Shown here: piece by piece, positions 46,869 to 56,749 of the stretch
Layout: each line of letters starts with the position of its first letter
How positions within the stretch are numbered: the stretch's first letter is position 1
Assembly: GCA_006438735.1 (NCBI GenBank)
Contig: RCZF01000006.1
Location: forward strand, 80,723 to 144,722
DNA length: 64,000 nt
DNA from: Sphingomonas koreensis
Lineage (GTDB): Bacteria; Pseudomonadota; Alphaproteobacteria; Sphingomonadales; Sphingomonadaceae
Direction of reading: 5' to 3'
Program-made: the position numbers and the translations under genes
The notes under the pieces: model-generated
What the model was told of the DNA's origin: nothing
The model's database searches: none
Seen by the model: the letters and a program-made list of their open reading frames with translations, nothing else

Positions 46869-47315
46869 ATGAGCACCGAGCAAAACGTTCAGACCGTGAA
46901 GGACTTCTTCGCCGCGATCGGCGGCGGTGACAGGGAGGCCCTACTGAAGCTGGTCGCCGAAGACATCGAATGGATCATTCCAGGCGAAGACTGGCCGCTG
47001 GCCGGGATGCACCGCGGACACTTAGGTGTGCTGGATTTGCTCGAGACCGCGTCCCGGTCGCTGGAGACATCGACCGAACCGCGGGAGTTTATAGCCGAGA
47101 GAAACCGGGTGCTGGTGGTCGGCGTCGCCACGGGCAAGGTCAAGGCGACGAACAAGCCGTTCGAGGATGATTGGATTTTCGCCATCACTGTCCGCGACGG
47201 CAAGCTGACCAGCATCCGCGAATATGTCGATACCCAAGCCCTGGCGCGGGCGTCCGAACCGGACACCTCGGCATCCTCGCCCATCGGCTCCGACGCCGCG
47301 CAAAGAGCCATGTGA
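46869..47315 (+). CDS. SnoaL-like / NTF2-fold protein
   Basis: 148 residues, cone-shaped alpha+beta barrel of the SnoaL/ketosteroid-isomerase-like group. [30 protein letters not shown], cut here as the typical opening, and KLTSIREYVDTQALARA near the end are diagnostic. GGAGAGCCTCCC precedes the ATG. Such proteins bind small hydrophobic molecules and sometimes act as hydrolases or isomerases. Placement between an SDR and a methyltransferase suggests a shared small-molecule pathway. Confidence 0.8.
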   Translation: MSTEQNVQTVKDFFAAIGGGDREALLKLVAEDIEWIIPGEDWPLAGMHRGHLGVLDLLETASRSLETSTEPREFIAERNRVLVVGVATGKVKATNKPFEDDWIFAITVRDGKLTSIREYVDTQALARASEPDTSASSPIGSDAAQRAM

Positions 47316-47401
47316 CGTTCGCAAATCGAGAGCGCGAGGCACGGCGCACCGTCTCACCCGCCGCGCGCTCACCACCCATCCAACAGTAACGGAGATCTCA
47401 A

Positions 47402-48034
47402 ATGTACGATCAAGCCAAGCAGTCCGAGTTGATCCGGTTCGCAGGCATCGATGCAAGCTCCACGGTAATCGACGTGTATCCGGGAGACGGAGACTGGACC
47501 CGCATCTTTTCCGACGTCGTGGGGCCAGAAGGGCGGGTCTACAGCTTCGTGCCGGCCGAGGTCGCCCACTTCAAAAACAATCCGCTCGGCCTCATGCAAA
47601 CGCTGGCGAAGGAGCCGGGCCGAGGAAATGTCGACGCGGTCTCGGCAAGCCTCCCCGCGCTGACGACGGTCACGAAGCCGGCGGATGTCCTTTGGCTGCA
47701 CCTGTTCTATCACGATCTTCACACGGCCCTGATCGAGGACAAGGGCGTCACAGCCGAAGCCTTCAATAGAGCCGTCTTCGAGGCGCTAAAGCCCGGCGGG
47801 CGCTACGTCATCGTCGACCACCGTGCCGCTGATGGGTCCGGCACGAACGACGCCCAATCGCTGCATCGGATCAATCCCGCGTCGGTCCGTAAGGAGGTCG
47901 AAGCAGCTGGCTTCGCACTGACTGCCGAGAGCAGCATGCTCGCAAACAAAGGCGATCCGCACTCGATCAAGGTGTTCGACGCCTCGATCAAGGGGGACAC
48001 CGATCGCTTTGCCTATCGCTTCGAGAAGCCGTGA
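47402..48034 (+). CDS. Class I SAM-dependent methyltransferase-like protein
   Basis: 210 residues. The SAM-binding motif I is TVIDVYPGDGDWTRIFSDVV and a motif near residue 140 is LKPGGRYVIVDHRAADGS. Sphingomonad relatives usually carry a signal peptide before this fold; here the protein begins at MYDQAKQSELIRFAGIDASS with none, so it is cytoplasmic as annotated. GGAGATCTCAA precedes ATG 47402. Third gene of the LysR-linked operon. Substrate unknown. Confidence 0.8.
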   Translation: MYDQAKQSELIRFAGIDASSTVIDVYPGDGDWTRIFSDVVGPEGRVYSFVPAEVAHFKNNPLGLMQTLAKEPGRGNVDAVSASLPALTTVTKPADVLWLHLFYHDLHTALIEDKGVTAEAFNRAVFEALKPGGRYVIVDHRAADGSGTNDAQSLHRINPASVRKEVEAAGFALTAESSMLANKGDPHSIKVFDASIKGDTDRFAYRFEKP

Positions 48035-48129
48035 CGGACCACTCATGGGCTGAGACACAACGCACGTTGCGGAACGACCGGACGGCAATTTTCGCGACCT
48101 CGCCTTGGCCAACTTGGCGCAGCGGCGTC

Positions 48130-50193
48130 CTAAAACGCCTTGTAGCGCAGGCCAATCATCACCGCGCGTCGGCTGGTGAAGGCGTCGCGGACGCTGATTG
48201 CCTGGCCGGTCGAGACCGTAGTGCGGACGTGCATCTGCTCAAGCAGGCCGCGGAATGTCAGCGTGGCGGAGAGCGAGGGCGAGAATGTGTGGGTGTAGAT
48301 CACGTCGAGCGAACTGGTGCCTGATTGCGTGCCTTGCGGAACGAGGGTGGGGCCGTTCACCTCGCCATCGAGATGCAGCGTGTCGGCATGCGACAGCGTC
48401 CAGTCAAGCGAACCTTGCAGGGCGTAGGAAAGTTTCGCCTCGGTCGCTCGATCGGGCAGGCCGAGCACCGACAGCTCGGATCGGAACACGTTGACGGCGG
48501 TGCTGTAAGCGAGCGACCTGAAGATCGTGTCTGACAGCGTCAGCGTCGCGCCGAGCGAGTTGGACGGGCCGCCATTCTGTTTGGTTCTGACGACGATATT
48601 GTCGGGCCGGAAGCGGTAGAGGTCGTCGATCGTGTGGCTGACGTGGCGAACATAGACGGTGAACGCGCCGTCGAGCGACCCGCGGCTGTGATCATATTCG
48701 GCCTCGACACTGCTAACCGTCTGCGGCGCGAGATCGGGGTCGCCGACGGCAAGATTCTGGGCGTCGATATAGACGGTGGCGGGGTTGAGGTCACCGTGGC
48801 TGATCGTCTGCTTCGCCCGAGACGCCTTGAACATCAACTGGTCGTGACCGAGCGCGCGGGCGATCGAGACGCTGTCGTTGAACGCCGCATAGCCGCGTCG
48901 GCGGCGATCGCCGACCGAGCGGAGCAGGGTGTCGAGGCGGACATATTCGTAGCGGCCGCCGGTCTGGACCGTCCACGTGCCCGATTTGGCTTCTGCCGAG
49001 AGGTAGGCGGCGCTGGTCTGCTGACTCGCGTCGAAATCGATCGGGTCGGCCGCGCCGCGCCGGTTGAAAGCGGGGGATTCGTCGCGTCGCCACTCCCCGC
49101 CGCCGCTCAGCGCGACGCCGCCGCCGATTGCCTTGCCGAAATCGAGCGAAGCGAGGCGCGTCGCGGAAATCCAGCGATTGAGGACGCGCTCGGTGGATGA
49201 CGGCTGACTCGATCCGCCATAGCTGGTGGTGAACAGCCGGTCCGAGACGGTGCGCCGCCGGCTGTCCTGGAGCAGCACCTTGAGGCTGGCGCGGCGGCCG
49301 GCGCCGCGGCGTTCGTAATGGAGCGAAATATCGTGGGCGTTCTGGCGATAGCTGCCGCCGCGGACGCGATCGTAGATGTTGGTCGCGCCGTCGCCGTCGT
49401 CGTCGACATGATGTTCGCGGACAATGTCGAGCGGGCGGCCGAGCGTGTAAGTGACGTCCATGCCGATGTCCGACGCGGCGTCGAGATCGTAGCCGAGCGA
49501 CGATTCGACGCTCGCCGACTGGCGGTGGTCGTTGTCGTAGATCGACCGGGTGGCGAAGTGGCGGGTGGCGGTTCCGGCGGTATCGAACAGCGTCGTCGAG
49601 GCAGTGTTGCGCATCACCGGCACATTGTCGCTGACGCTGAGGTTGAGGCTGGCGAGCAGCGCTTTCGAACCATAAGAGGTATCGACCGAGATGCTGGTCT
49701 GGCCGCGACTGCCGGTATTGGCGATCTCGGTGCTGTGGACGCCGTCGCGCGCGCCTTTCTTCAGGGTGAGGTTGACGATTACGCTGCCGTTGGCATCATA
49801 TTCGGCCGAGGGGTTGGTGATGACATCGACGCTCGCGATCGAGCTGCCGGGAATCGCTTGCAAGGAAACCGGATCGCCCGAAGCGGTCGGCCGGCCGTTG
49901 ATATAGACCTTGACGTCGCCATTCCCGCGCACCGTGAGCCCGCCGTCGGCGCCGACGCCGACCGAGGGGATGGTGCGTAGGATATTGGTCGCCGAGCCGG
50001 CCTGGCCCTGCGGGTTGGTGCGCTCGTCATAATGATTTCCCTCGATCGTCCGCTCAACCGGGGCGCGGCGTCCGGTGACAGTAATCGTCTTGTCGTCGGG
50101 CTTGGCGGCGGGCGGCGGCGACGCTTGCGGCGCGGGGGCCGCGTCCAGCCACAGCGCGGCGGCAACAAAGGCAAGTCCCAGCGTGGCGATCAC
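48130..50193 (-). CDS. TonB-dependent outer-membrane receptor
   Basis: 687 residues with signal peptide (MIATLGLAFVAAALWLDAAP). After the TonB-box-like region (DDKTITVTGRRAPVERTIEG) comes the plug domain with NILRTIPSVGVGADGGLTVR, VYINGRPTASGDP and VDVITNPSAEYDANGS. Then a 22-strand barrel, here of the OMP_b-brl_3 type, ends in RAVMIGLRYKAF with the C-terminal Phe used by the Bam machinery. No specific ligand can be read. It lies apart from the next cluster by a 620-base gap. Confidence 0.88.
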   Translation of the reverse strand: MIATLGLAFVAAALWLDAAPAPQASPPPAAKPDDKTITVTGRRAPVERTIEGNHYDERTNPQGQAGSATNILRTIPSVGVGADGGLTVRGNGDVKVYINGRPTASGDPVSLQAIPGSSIASVDVITNPSAEYDANGSVIVNLTLKKGARDGVHSTEIANTGSRGQTSISVDTSYGSKALLASLNLSVSDNVPVMRNTASTTLFDTAGTATRHFATRSIYDNDHRQSASVESSLGYDLDAASDIGMDVTYTLGRPLDIVREHHVDDDGDGATNIYDRVRGGSYRQNAHDISLHYERRGAGRRASLKVLLQDSRRRTVSDRLFTTSYGGSSQPSSTERVLNRWISATRLASLDFGKAIGGGVALSGGGEWRRDESPAFNRRGAADPIDFDASQQTSAAYLSAEAKSGTWTVQTGGRYEYVRLDTLLRSVGDRRRRGYAAFNDSVSIARALGHDQLMFKASRAKQTISHGDLNPATVYIDAQNLAVGDPDLAPQTVSSVEAEYDHSRGSLDGAFTVYVRHVSHTIDDLYRFRPDNIVVRTKQNGGPSNSLGATLTLSDTIFRSLAYSTAVNVFRSELSVLGLPDRATEAKLSYALQGSLDWTLSHADTLHLDGEVNGPTLVPQGTQSGTSSLDVIYTHTFSPSLSATLTFRGLLEQMHVRTTVSTGQAISVRDAFTSRRAVMIGLRYKAF

Positions 50194-50813
50194 CGTGGCA
50201 TTCTCGGGTCAGCCTCTGTTGGGCGTCGAGGGGCCGGAGCCGCCTACGCATGAGATTCGCTCAACCTCCATCCCGCACTTGACGTGTCAGACGGGCGGAT
50301 CGCTCGCTAATGAATGTTGAATGTGACGCAGGAGGGCACCAATTAAGTCGTGTCTGAGTTAGCGCGCCGGGTGCTTGGCCTCAAATCACGTTTTTTGAGG
50401 CCTGACATGAGAAATCCTCATGGCTAAGACGCGCGGTTCCACATCAGGAATAATGGTCGCCCGCTACGGTGATTTAAGACGGCAGCATCCCGATGCTGCC
50501 AACTGAGACGGCCCGAACCAAGAGGCCTAGCGGCAAAGTCGCCAGCACCGGCCTTTATGCTTTCGCTCCGGTCTGGGTGGACGAAAGGCCGGTTTTGGGA
50601 TTGCGCCCAACGCGTTCGAATGGTCGATTATAGGCCGCCTATCGACAGGCAACTGTCGGCGAACTCGGCCGGCGGCTTGTGGGCAGCTTGCTGTCCGACA
50701 GCTTCTGGTAAGTTAAATGGCTGAAGCGGACATTCGAGTGGATCATTTAGACCGCAGCTTTTGCGCACCGAACCTATGGCGGGCAGTGGATTTTGCAGTA
50801 TTTTTGCGGCTAA
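50194..50813. other. 620-base gap with stem-loops
   Basis: No convincing gene. It contains three inverted repeats: 50377-50402 (9-bp stem GGCCTCAAA/TTTGAGGCC), 50481-50500 (8-bp stem GGCAGCAT/ATGCTGCC, 4-base loop), and 50547-50593 (10-bp arms ACCGGCCTTT/AAAGGCCGGT, then TTTT on the plus strand). It lies downstream of the phosphatase gene and upstream of the TonB receptor, so it should hold a terminator and a promoter. Confidence 0.6.
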
Positions 50814-51773
50814 TTACGCAGCCATATGGTCTGGCTCTGGCGCTAACAAGCCATGATAAACCTGCTTGCCGGTATAATCGCGAAATTCCAATCTGAGCAC
50901 ATCGCCACGCAGCTCAATAGCCGCAAAGCCCGATCGAGACAGACAGAATAGTGTACCCTCTACGGCGGAAACCGGGCGCACTTCCGAACCTGCGCCGCAA
51001 CCGATATAATCGACCCCACCGCTGCGGATATGCTGCATGTCGTGGTCGTGTCCGTTGATATAGGCCGTGACGCGGTGCCGTTCGAGCAGAGGCTTGATCT
51101 GTGCCACCAATTCTGCAGTGGGGCCATGCTCGCTGCCGCCCGACAAAATAGTGTGATGGCCGACCACGATCTTTCGGCGCGCCGCCGAACTGGCAAGCGC
51201 GTGATCAAGCCAGCGCAGCTGCGCGGCGGTATCCTGACCAGTGACATTCGCCGCCATGGCCGATCCCGATTTCTCGGCATATTTGGCGACGAACGGCGTG
51301 GTGTCGATCACGAACATCTCGGTGTCGGTGAGGCCCGTTTCGGCGCTGCTCAACGTGTAATACCGCCGTGGCATCTTCCACCGCGGGCTGTGCGCGGCAT
51401 AATCAAGTTGGGCCTGGGGCACATTCTTATAATCGTGATTGCCGAGCGCAACGTGCCACGGGACTTGAAGCGACGCGTCGCTGTAAACATCCTCGAACGA
51501 GGTGCGCCACTGCGGATCGGTGACCGATGACACCCCGCTGGGATAGAAATTGTCGCCGACCGAGAGAACAAACCGGCTATTCATCTGGTGTGCGGTCTTG
51601 CCCATCTGAACCGCGACATCGCGTTGATGTTGCGCGCCATTTCGTCCCCAATCGCCGATCGCGAGAAAACTCGTCCGATGATTTGCCGGACGGGCGTGAA
51701 CGAGCGTCGGCAGGATGGCGGTTGCTGCAATGCCGCTAACCACGCTGCGGCGGCTGATATCGTGGTCGGCCAT
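50814..51773 (-). CDS. Purple-acid-phosphatase-like metallophosphoesterase, Tat-exported
   Basis: 319 residues. The N-terminus has a twin-arginine signal (SRRSVVSGIAATAILPTLVH). The binuclear-metal motifs are complete: AIGDWGRNG, SVGDNFYPSG, ALGNHDYKN, VVGHHTILSG and INGHDHDMQH. This is the pattern of tartrate-resistant (type 5) acid phosphatases. It should hydrolyse phosphomonoesters in the periplasm. It starts 21 bases after the stop of a TonB receptor gene on the same strand, so both are probably one transcript: phosphoester import followed by dephosphorylation is a reasonable reading. Confidence 0.9.
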   Translation of the reverse strand: MADHDISRRSVVSGIAATAILPTLVHARPANHRTSFLAIGDWGRNGAQHQRDVAVQMGKTAHQMNSRFVLSVGDNFYPSGVSSVTDPQWRTSFEDVYSDASLQVPWHVALGNHDYKNVPQAQLDYAAHSPRWKMPRRYYTLSSAETGLTDTEMFVIDTTPFVAKYAEKSGSAMAANVTGQDTAAQLRWLDHALASSAARRKIVVGHHTILSGGSEHGPTAELVAQIKPLLERHRVTAYINGHDHDMQHIRSGGVDYIGCGAGSEVRPVSAVEGTLFCLSRSGFAAIELRGDVLRLEFRDYTGKQVYHGLLAPEPDHMAA

Positions 51774-51794
51774 CGCCGCGTCTCCTTGTTCAGA

Positions 51795-54368
51795 TCAGAA
51801 TTTGAACCTGATGCCGCCTTCGAACGTCTCGTCGTAAAATTCGCGCTGGATCGGCCGGTTGGAAGCCGCCTCATAGATTCTGAGCGGCTCGTTGGTCAGG
51901 TTCTTGACGTTGAAATAGACCCGTATCTGCTTGGTCACATCGAGTGACGACGTGAAATCGAACGTCGTGCGGGCATTCTGGTAGACGTCGGTGGTGGCGT
52001 CATCCCCGATATCGAACAGGTTCGATCCGGTATATTGCGCTGCCAGGCGAAGCTGAACGCCGTGCGCCTCGTAATAAGCCGCGGCGTTCCAGGTCCATTT
52101 CGACGTCGCTGGAAGCAATTGTTTGCGGCCGCCATCGTGCAGCGTGATCTTGCTGTCGACATAAGTGCCATTCACCCCAATTCCGATGCCGTCGAACGGC
52201 GCCGGTAGGAAGGCGAAGCGCTGATCATAGGCCGCTTCGATGCCCCGCGCATACGCGCCGGAGACATTCTCATAGGTGACGAATTTCACGTTATCGCCGA
52301 AATCGGGAAGCCGGGCATCAGCGCCTCTGGTCTGACGCGCGACGATGTAATTGTTGAATTCCTTATCGAAGAAACCGAGCGACACGATGCCGGCGTGCGG
52401 CAAGTATTTTTCGAACGACAAGTCGAAATTATTGCCGGTGGTTGGCTGCAAATCGGGATTGCCGGTGGTGATGATGCCATTATCCCGGTCGATCGAGATT
52501 GCCGAGGCAATCTGGCTGAAGCCGGGCCGGCCAATCCCGGTCGAATAGGTCGCGCGGACTAGGAAGTCGGGATTGAAATCATAGCGTAGCTGAACCGTCG
52601 GGAAGGCATTGGTATAATTGCGTCGCGCGGTGCCCGGTCCGACGTTGGTGTCACCGTCGAATGTATAGGTGGTGTATTTGGCTTCTGTGTGCTCGACGCG
52701 GACCCCGGCGAGGCCACCGAATTTGCCGGCGCCGAACGTGTACATGCCGTAGCCGGCATAAATATTTTCGGTCGCATTGAAATAGCCCGTCAAATCGGCG
52801 GCGAGGCCGTCGGTATCGGAGGCATTGGCGATCGATCGGATATTGCCGGGATCGATCTGCGGGCCGTTGCTGTAATGATTGTCGTAATAATCGGTGATCG
52901 CCGGGTTCAGGCCAGCGCCCGCGCTCTGCCCTGCAATGTCAAAATCCTGCGCATAGGGCGTATCTACCTTGTTGCGCAGCCGCACTTCGCCGCCAAATTG
53001 CAGATGATCGTTGCTGCCAATCCAATCGGTGTCGAGCGTGCCGTTGGCGGCATAGGACCATTCGCGATCGCGAGCAGATTCAGTCGAATTGCTGACCTTG
53101 GACAATTTATAGAGCGTCGGATCGTTGACATCGGTGCCGTCGGTCACTGCCAGCGCCGGGAAATCGGCATTGGTAATATTGTCATAGGTAAAGGAGACAC
53201 CGGTCGGCCCCTTGAAGGTGCTGCCGTAATTGCGGCCGACGTTGAACGTCGCGCGCGAATAAGCGGCGTGGTAATCGATCGTGAACTTGCCGAAGCGGTT
53301 GCGCCCGCCGATCAAATAGACCTGGTTGCGGTGCGTTTCCTCTTCGTCTGTGCCCTTGATGGTGAGATCGGTGGTGGTAGCATAGCCCGCCGGGTTCGCC
53401 GGATCGATGGTGACGTCGCCATCGAGGCTGTCATAAGTCAGCCGATTCTTGAGCGCGGATTCGATGTAACCGGCGACCGAGGCGCGAACATAATATTGCG
53501 TATCGTCATTGGGCGTATAGGCGAACTCACCGCCATAGCCGAAGCGGCGGCGATTATAATCGTACCGGCGCAGCTGGATATCGGCGAGCGCTTTGTTGAC
53601 CTGTAAGGGTGAAAAAGCTGGACCCGAGGCTGCGGCAAATTCCGGATCGTCGATATAGTCTGCTTCGATGTCATCAAATCCGCGCTTGTCGTCGCGGCGC
53701 GATCCGGTGAGGACGAAAGAAAACGGTTTGTTCGCGCCGCCGAACCGCGCACCGACCGCGAGATCGAGATTGAGCGGGCCGCCATGATCATGTTCCGGTT
53801 CGTACCCATAGCCGATCGCGCCTTCGACGAACGGGTGATCGATCCGCGCGGCCGAACGCGGCGTCAGTTCGATCGATCCGCCGAGCCCTTCTGCGTCATG
53901 GCTGGGCAGGCCGGTCTTGGTGACGATGAAGCCGTCGATCGCACCGGTCGGGATGGTATCGAATTCGACCGCGCGGCCGCTGCCGAACACCGTGCCGCTG
54001 GGGTTGGTGTTGAGCAGCACCACGCCGCCATAGGTCGCGCCGTTCAGATTGCCGTCGATGCCGCGGATGTTGACGAAGCGCCCTTCGCCGGTGTCGGTGG
54101 AAAGCGAGACACCGGGTACACGACTGAGCGCCTCGGCTGCGTTGAAATCGGGATATTTGGCGATCGCTTCGGCCGATTGGACGTTGATCAGATTGGGCGC
54201 GTCTTTTTGTGTTTCGCGCGCTTCGTCTTCGTGGCGCGGCGCGGTAACGACAATGTCCTTCTTCTGGCCGTCATCCGGCACCGCAGGCGCCGTGGTTTGG
54301 GCGTGCGCGCCGGTCGCGGCGATCGAGATCAATGTCGTGGAGACGAGCAAAATGGCACGGATTTTCAC
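51795..54368 (-). CDS. TonB-dependent receptor
   Basis: 857 residues from GTG 54368, whose product opens with a signal peptide (MKIRAILLVSTTLISIAATG, cleavage after AHAQ). The longer frame to 54470 adds 34 unlikely residues. DIVVTAPR is the TonB-box-like start. The plug has AIAKYPDFNAAEALSRVPGV, VNIRGIDGNLNGATYGGVVL and PTGAIDGFIVTKTGLPSHDA, the signature of the large TBDR class common in Sphingomonas and Caulobacter for organic nutrients. The C-terminus EGGIRFKF ends in Phe. It is followed by the acid phosphatase. Confidence 0.9.
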   Translation of the reverse strand: MKIRAILLVSTTLISIAATGAHAQTTAPAVPDDGQKKDIVVTAPRHEDEARETQKDAPNLINVQSAEAIAKYPDFNAAEALSRVPGVSLSTDTGEGRFVNIRGIDGNLNGATYGGVVLLNTNPSGTVFGSGRAVEFDTIPTGAIDGFIVTKTGLPSHDAEGLGGSIELTPRSAARIDHPFVEGAIGYGYEPEHDHGGPLNLDLAVGARFGGANKPFSFVLTGSRRDDKRGFDDIEADYIDDPEFAAASGPAFSPLQVNKALADIQLRRYDYNRRRFGYGGEFAYTPNDDTQYYVRASVAGYIESALKNRLTYDSLDGDVTIDPANPAGYATTTDLTIKGTDEEETHRNQVYLIGGRNRFGKFTIDYHAAYSRATFNVGRNYGSTFKGPTGVSFTYDNITNADFPALAVTDGTDVNDPTLYKLSKVSNSTESARDREWSYAANGTLDTDWIGSNDHLQFGGEVRLRNKVDTPYAQDFDIAGQSAGAGLNPAITDYYDNHYSNGPQIDPGNIRSIANASDTDGLAADLTGYFNATENIYAGYGMYTFGAGKFGGLAGVRVEHTEAKYTTYTFDGDTNVGPGTARRNYTNAFPTVQLRYDFNPDFLVRATYSTGIGRPGFSQIASAISIDRDNGIITTGNPDLQPTTGNNFDLSFEKYLPHAGIVSLGFFDKEFNNYIVARQTRGADARLPDFGDNVKFVTYENVSGAYARGIEAAYDQRFAFLPAPFDGIGIGVNGTYVDSKITLHDGGRKQLLPATSKWTWNAAAYYEAHGVQLRLAAQYTGSNLFDIGDDATTDVYQNARTTFDFTSSLDVTKQIRVYFNVKNLTNEPLRIYEAASNRPIQREFYDETFEGGIRFKF

Positions 54369-54532
54369 GGCGAAAATACCCCCAACAAGCCAGCATTGAG
54401 TGCGGGTGGCCGCATTTCGCGGCTCATGCTTGCGTGATGGCTTGGCTCGATGACAGTTCGGCGACTCCACACCGCGAACGCGCCAAGGTTGGGATTATTT
54501 AATCTTCGCTAACCGGCGATCCGGCGCCTCTT

Positions 54533-55546
54533 TCAGTGCCGGGTGAGCACCAGGATATGGAAGCTCCCCGGAATCGCGCTGGGCTTGCCACCACCGGCCG
54601 GGGCCGGTCGGAAGCGCGCAGTGGGCAGATAGAGCGTGCCGGTGCTGGGATCGAGCGCGCCCGTGCGGGCGCCGATTTCTGTTTTCACTGTCCCGGTAAC
54701 CTTGGGGCCGCCCGCCGCGTCGAGCGTCACCATGCTCAGCGTGCCGTCCCGTCCGCACGGGATGAAGGCATAACGCCGCGCGCTATCCATAATGACAGCG
54801 TCCGGCCCCTGCCCGATATCGAGCAGACCGACCATCTTGTGCGCCTTGGCATCGATCACGACTGCCTTGCCATTGGCGCAGGCGCTGATCAGCATGCCGG
54901 TACGCGCATCGTAACCGAGCCCGGTCGGCCCTTCGCATCCCGGCATAGCGATCGTCGGGCCCACCACGCCGGTCGCCAGATTGGCAGTTTCGACCTCGTT
55001 TTCGTCCTCGTTGTTGACGAACAAGGTATCTTCGGGGCCGAGCTGGCCGAATTCGAGGCCGGGCTTGAGCGTAATCGTGCGCAGCACCTTCCGCTCGGCG
55101 ACGTCGATCACCGAGACCGTACCGGCTTCGGCATTCATGACCACCATCTGGCCGCGCGCGGCATCGTAGAACGCGCCATCGGGATCGCTGCCGACCGCGA
55201 TACTGGCCAATTGTTTGCCGCTGCTTTTGTCGAAATAGCGCACGCTGTCATCGTGCGCGCTGGTCACCAGCAATAATGGCTTGCCGTCGATTGGCACCAC
55301 CGCATGCGCCTTGGCGATTGTGCCGAACGAACGCACCTTGTCGCCGTGCGCCAGATCGACCGCAGTCACCTGGTCCCCGTGGGATACGAACAACTGGCGC
55401 GATCCCGGATCGATCCGGGCGTAATCCCAGCCACCGTCCGGGCCGGCGATGCGCTTGGCAATCGCATAATGCGGCACAGGCGCAGCCGATACAGCAGCAC
55501 CCGCCACGGCCGCGAGCAGAAGGGGACGCAGTAGATTCCGGCGCAT
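54533..55546 (-). CDS. Exported YVTN-type beta-propeller protein
   Basis: 337 residues from ATG 55546 with signal peptide (RRNLLRPLLLAAVAGAAVSA). Repeating blades are visible: RQLFVSHGDQVTAVDLAHGD, KPLLLVTSAHDDSVRYFDKS, GTVSVIDVAERKVLRTITL and GKAVVIDAKAHKMVGLLDI. It is periplasmic, probably a scaffold or binding protein; no enzymatic motif is seen. It lies upstream of and reads the same way as the TonB receptor and phosphatase, with 165 bases between, so it may be part of the same uptake locus. Confidence 0.82.
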   Translation of the reverse strand: MRRNLLRPLLLAAVAGAAVSAAPVPHYAIAKRIAGPDGGWDYARIDPGSRQLFVSHGDQVTAVDLAHGDKVRSFGTIAKAHAVVPIDGKPLLLVTSAHDDSVRYFDKSSGKQLASIAVGSDPDGAFYDAARGQMVVMNAEAGTVSVIDVAERKVLRTITLKPGLEFGQLGPEDTLFVNNEDENEVETANLATGVVGPTIAMPGCEGPTGLGYDARTGMLISACANGKAVVIDAKAHKMVGLLDIGQGPDAVIMDSARRYAFIPCGRDGTLSMVTLDAAGGPKVTGTVKTEIGARTGALDPSTGTLYLPTARFRPAPAGGGKPSAIPGSFHILVLTRH

Positions 55547-55772
55547 GATGAGACTCGCATCTGGAGGAATGACGTTCGCAACGATGCCCACCGGAGCGCC
55601 GTCATGCCAGCCGCAACCACGCCGAAGGCAGCAACATTGGGAAGATTTATAAAACCACGCCGTCTCGTTCATGTACATTGGGATTTTAGATAGCCCGTTC
55701 CAGCGGGAGCCAATCTACAAGGCGTAGAGATGTGCAGGGCCTAATACCGGGTCCGCACACAGGAGAAATGAG

Positions 55773-56063
55773 ATGAAGGTCGCTCTCGCGTCGGTGCTTG
55801 CCGGCGCCGCATTCGTCGCCATCCCGGCGATCGCGCAACCTCAAGCCAAACCGGCCGCCAAGCTGACCATCGCCCAAGCCCAGACGATCGCGCTCAAAGC
55901 CGCGCCGGGGAGGGTCGCCGAGGCCGAATACGAAAAGGAAAATGGCGCGTGGCGCTATTCGTTCGATATCCGTCAGGGCAAGCGGATTCACGAGATCGGA
56001 GTCGATCCCAATAGCGGCAAGATCATCGAAAACTCCTTCGAGAGCGCCAGCGAGCAGGATTGA
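55773..56063 (+). CDS. Exported PepSY-domain protein
   Basis: 96 residues with signal peptide (MKVALASVLAGAAFVAIPAI). A single PepSY domain follows: KLTIAQAQTIALKAAPGRVA, EYEKENGAWRYSFDIRQGK and EIGVDPNSGKIIE. PepSY proteins are thought to modulate proteases or sensors in the envelope. Its stop is directly followed by a response regulator and the rest of an efflux operon, so a signalling or target role in that system is likely. Confidence 0.88.
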   Translation: MKVALASVLAGAAFVAIPAIAQPQAKPAAKLTIAQAQTIALKAAPGRVAEAEYEKENGAWRYSFDIRQGKRIHEIGVDPNSGKIIENSFESASEQD

Positions 56064-56071
56064 TCAAGGGC

Positions 56072-56749
56072 ATGCGCGTTCTCATCGTTGAAGATGATGC
56101 GGAAACCGCCGGGTTCGTCGAGCGTGGGCTTAGCGAGCTCGGCCATGCCGTCACGCGCACCGCGACGGGCGGCGATGCGTTGCGTCTCGGTACGGTGGAA
56201 AGTTTCGACGTAATCGTGCTCGATCGCCTGTTGCCTGAAATCGACGGGATCGAATTGCTCAAGCGCTGGCGCGCGGCCGGAATCATAACCCCGGTGCTGA
56301 TGCTGACCGCGCTCGGCGGCATAGCCGACCGAGTGTCAGGGCTGGATGCGGGGGCGGACGATTATCTCGTCAAGCCGTTCGCTTTCGCCGAACTTGCCGC
56401 ACGGCTCGCCGCTTTGCTGCGCCGGCCACCGATCAGCGAGGCCTCGACGCGACTCGACGTGGGGCAAGTGACGCTCGATGCGCTCAAGCGCGATGTCCGC
56501 CGCGCCGGCCGCGAAATCCATCTCCAGCCGCGCGAATTCTCGCTGCTCGAACTGCTGATGCGCAATGCCGGCAAGGTTGTGACGCGAACGATGTTCCTCG
56601 AACAGATCTGGGGCTTTCATTTCGATCCGCAAACGAACATCGTCGAAAGCCATCTCAGCCGGCTGCGCTCGAAACTGAACGAGGGATGTTCCACCGACCC
56701 GATCGAGACGTTGCGCGGCATCGGTTACCGGATGCGCATCGATGCATAG
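56072..56749 (+). CDS. OmpR-family response regulator of the efflux operon
   Basis: 225 residues from ATG 56072; a TTG at 56060 overlapping the PepSY stop is in frame but has no room for a ribosome site. The receiver has RVLIVEDDAETAGFVERGLS, Asp in VIVLDRLLPEIDGIELL and Lys in DDYLVKPFAFAELAARL. The DNA-binding domain has LQPREFSLLELLMRNAGKVV and NIVESHLSRLRSKLNEG. The layout resembles CusR/CopR-type regulators that control RND efflux. Its stop overlaps the kinase start. Confidence 0.92.
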   Translation: MRVLIVEDDAETAGFVERGLSELGHAVTRTATGGDALRLGTVESFDVIVLDRLLPEIDGIELLKRWRAAGIITPVLMLTALGGIADRVSGLDAGADDYLVKPFAFAELAARLAALLRRPPISEASTRLDVGQVTLDALKRDVRRAGREIHLQPREFSLLELLMRNAGKVVTRTMFLEQIWGFHFDPQTNIVESHLSRLRSKLNEGCSTDPIETLRGIGYRMRIDA

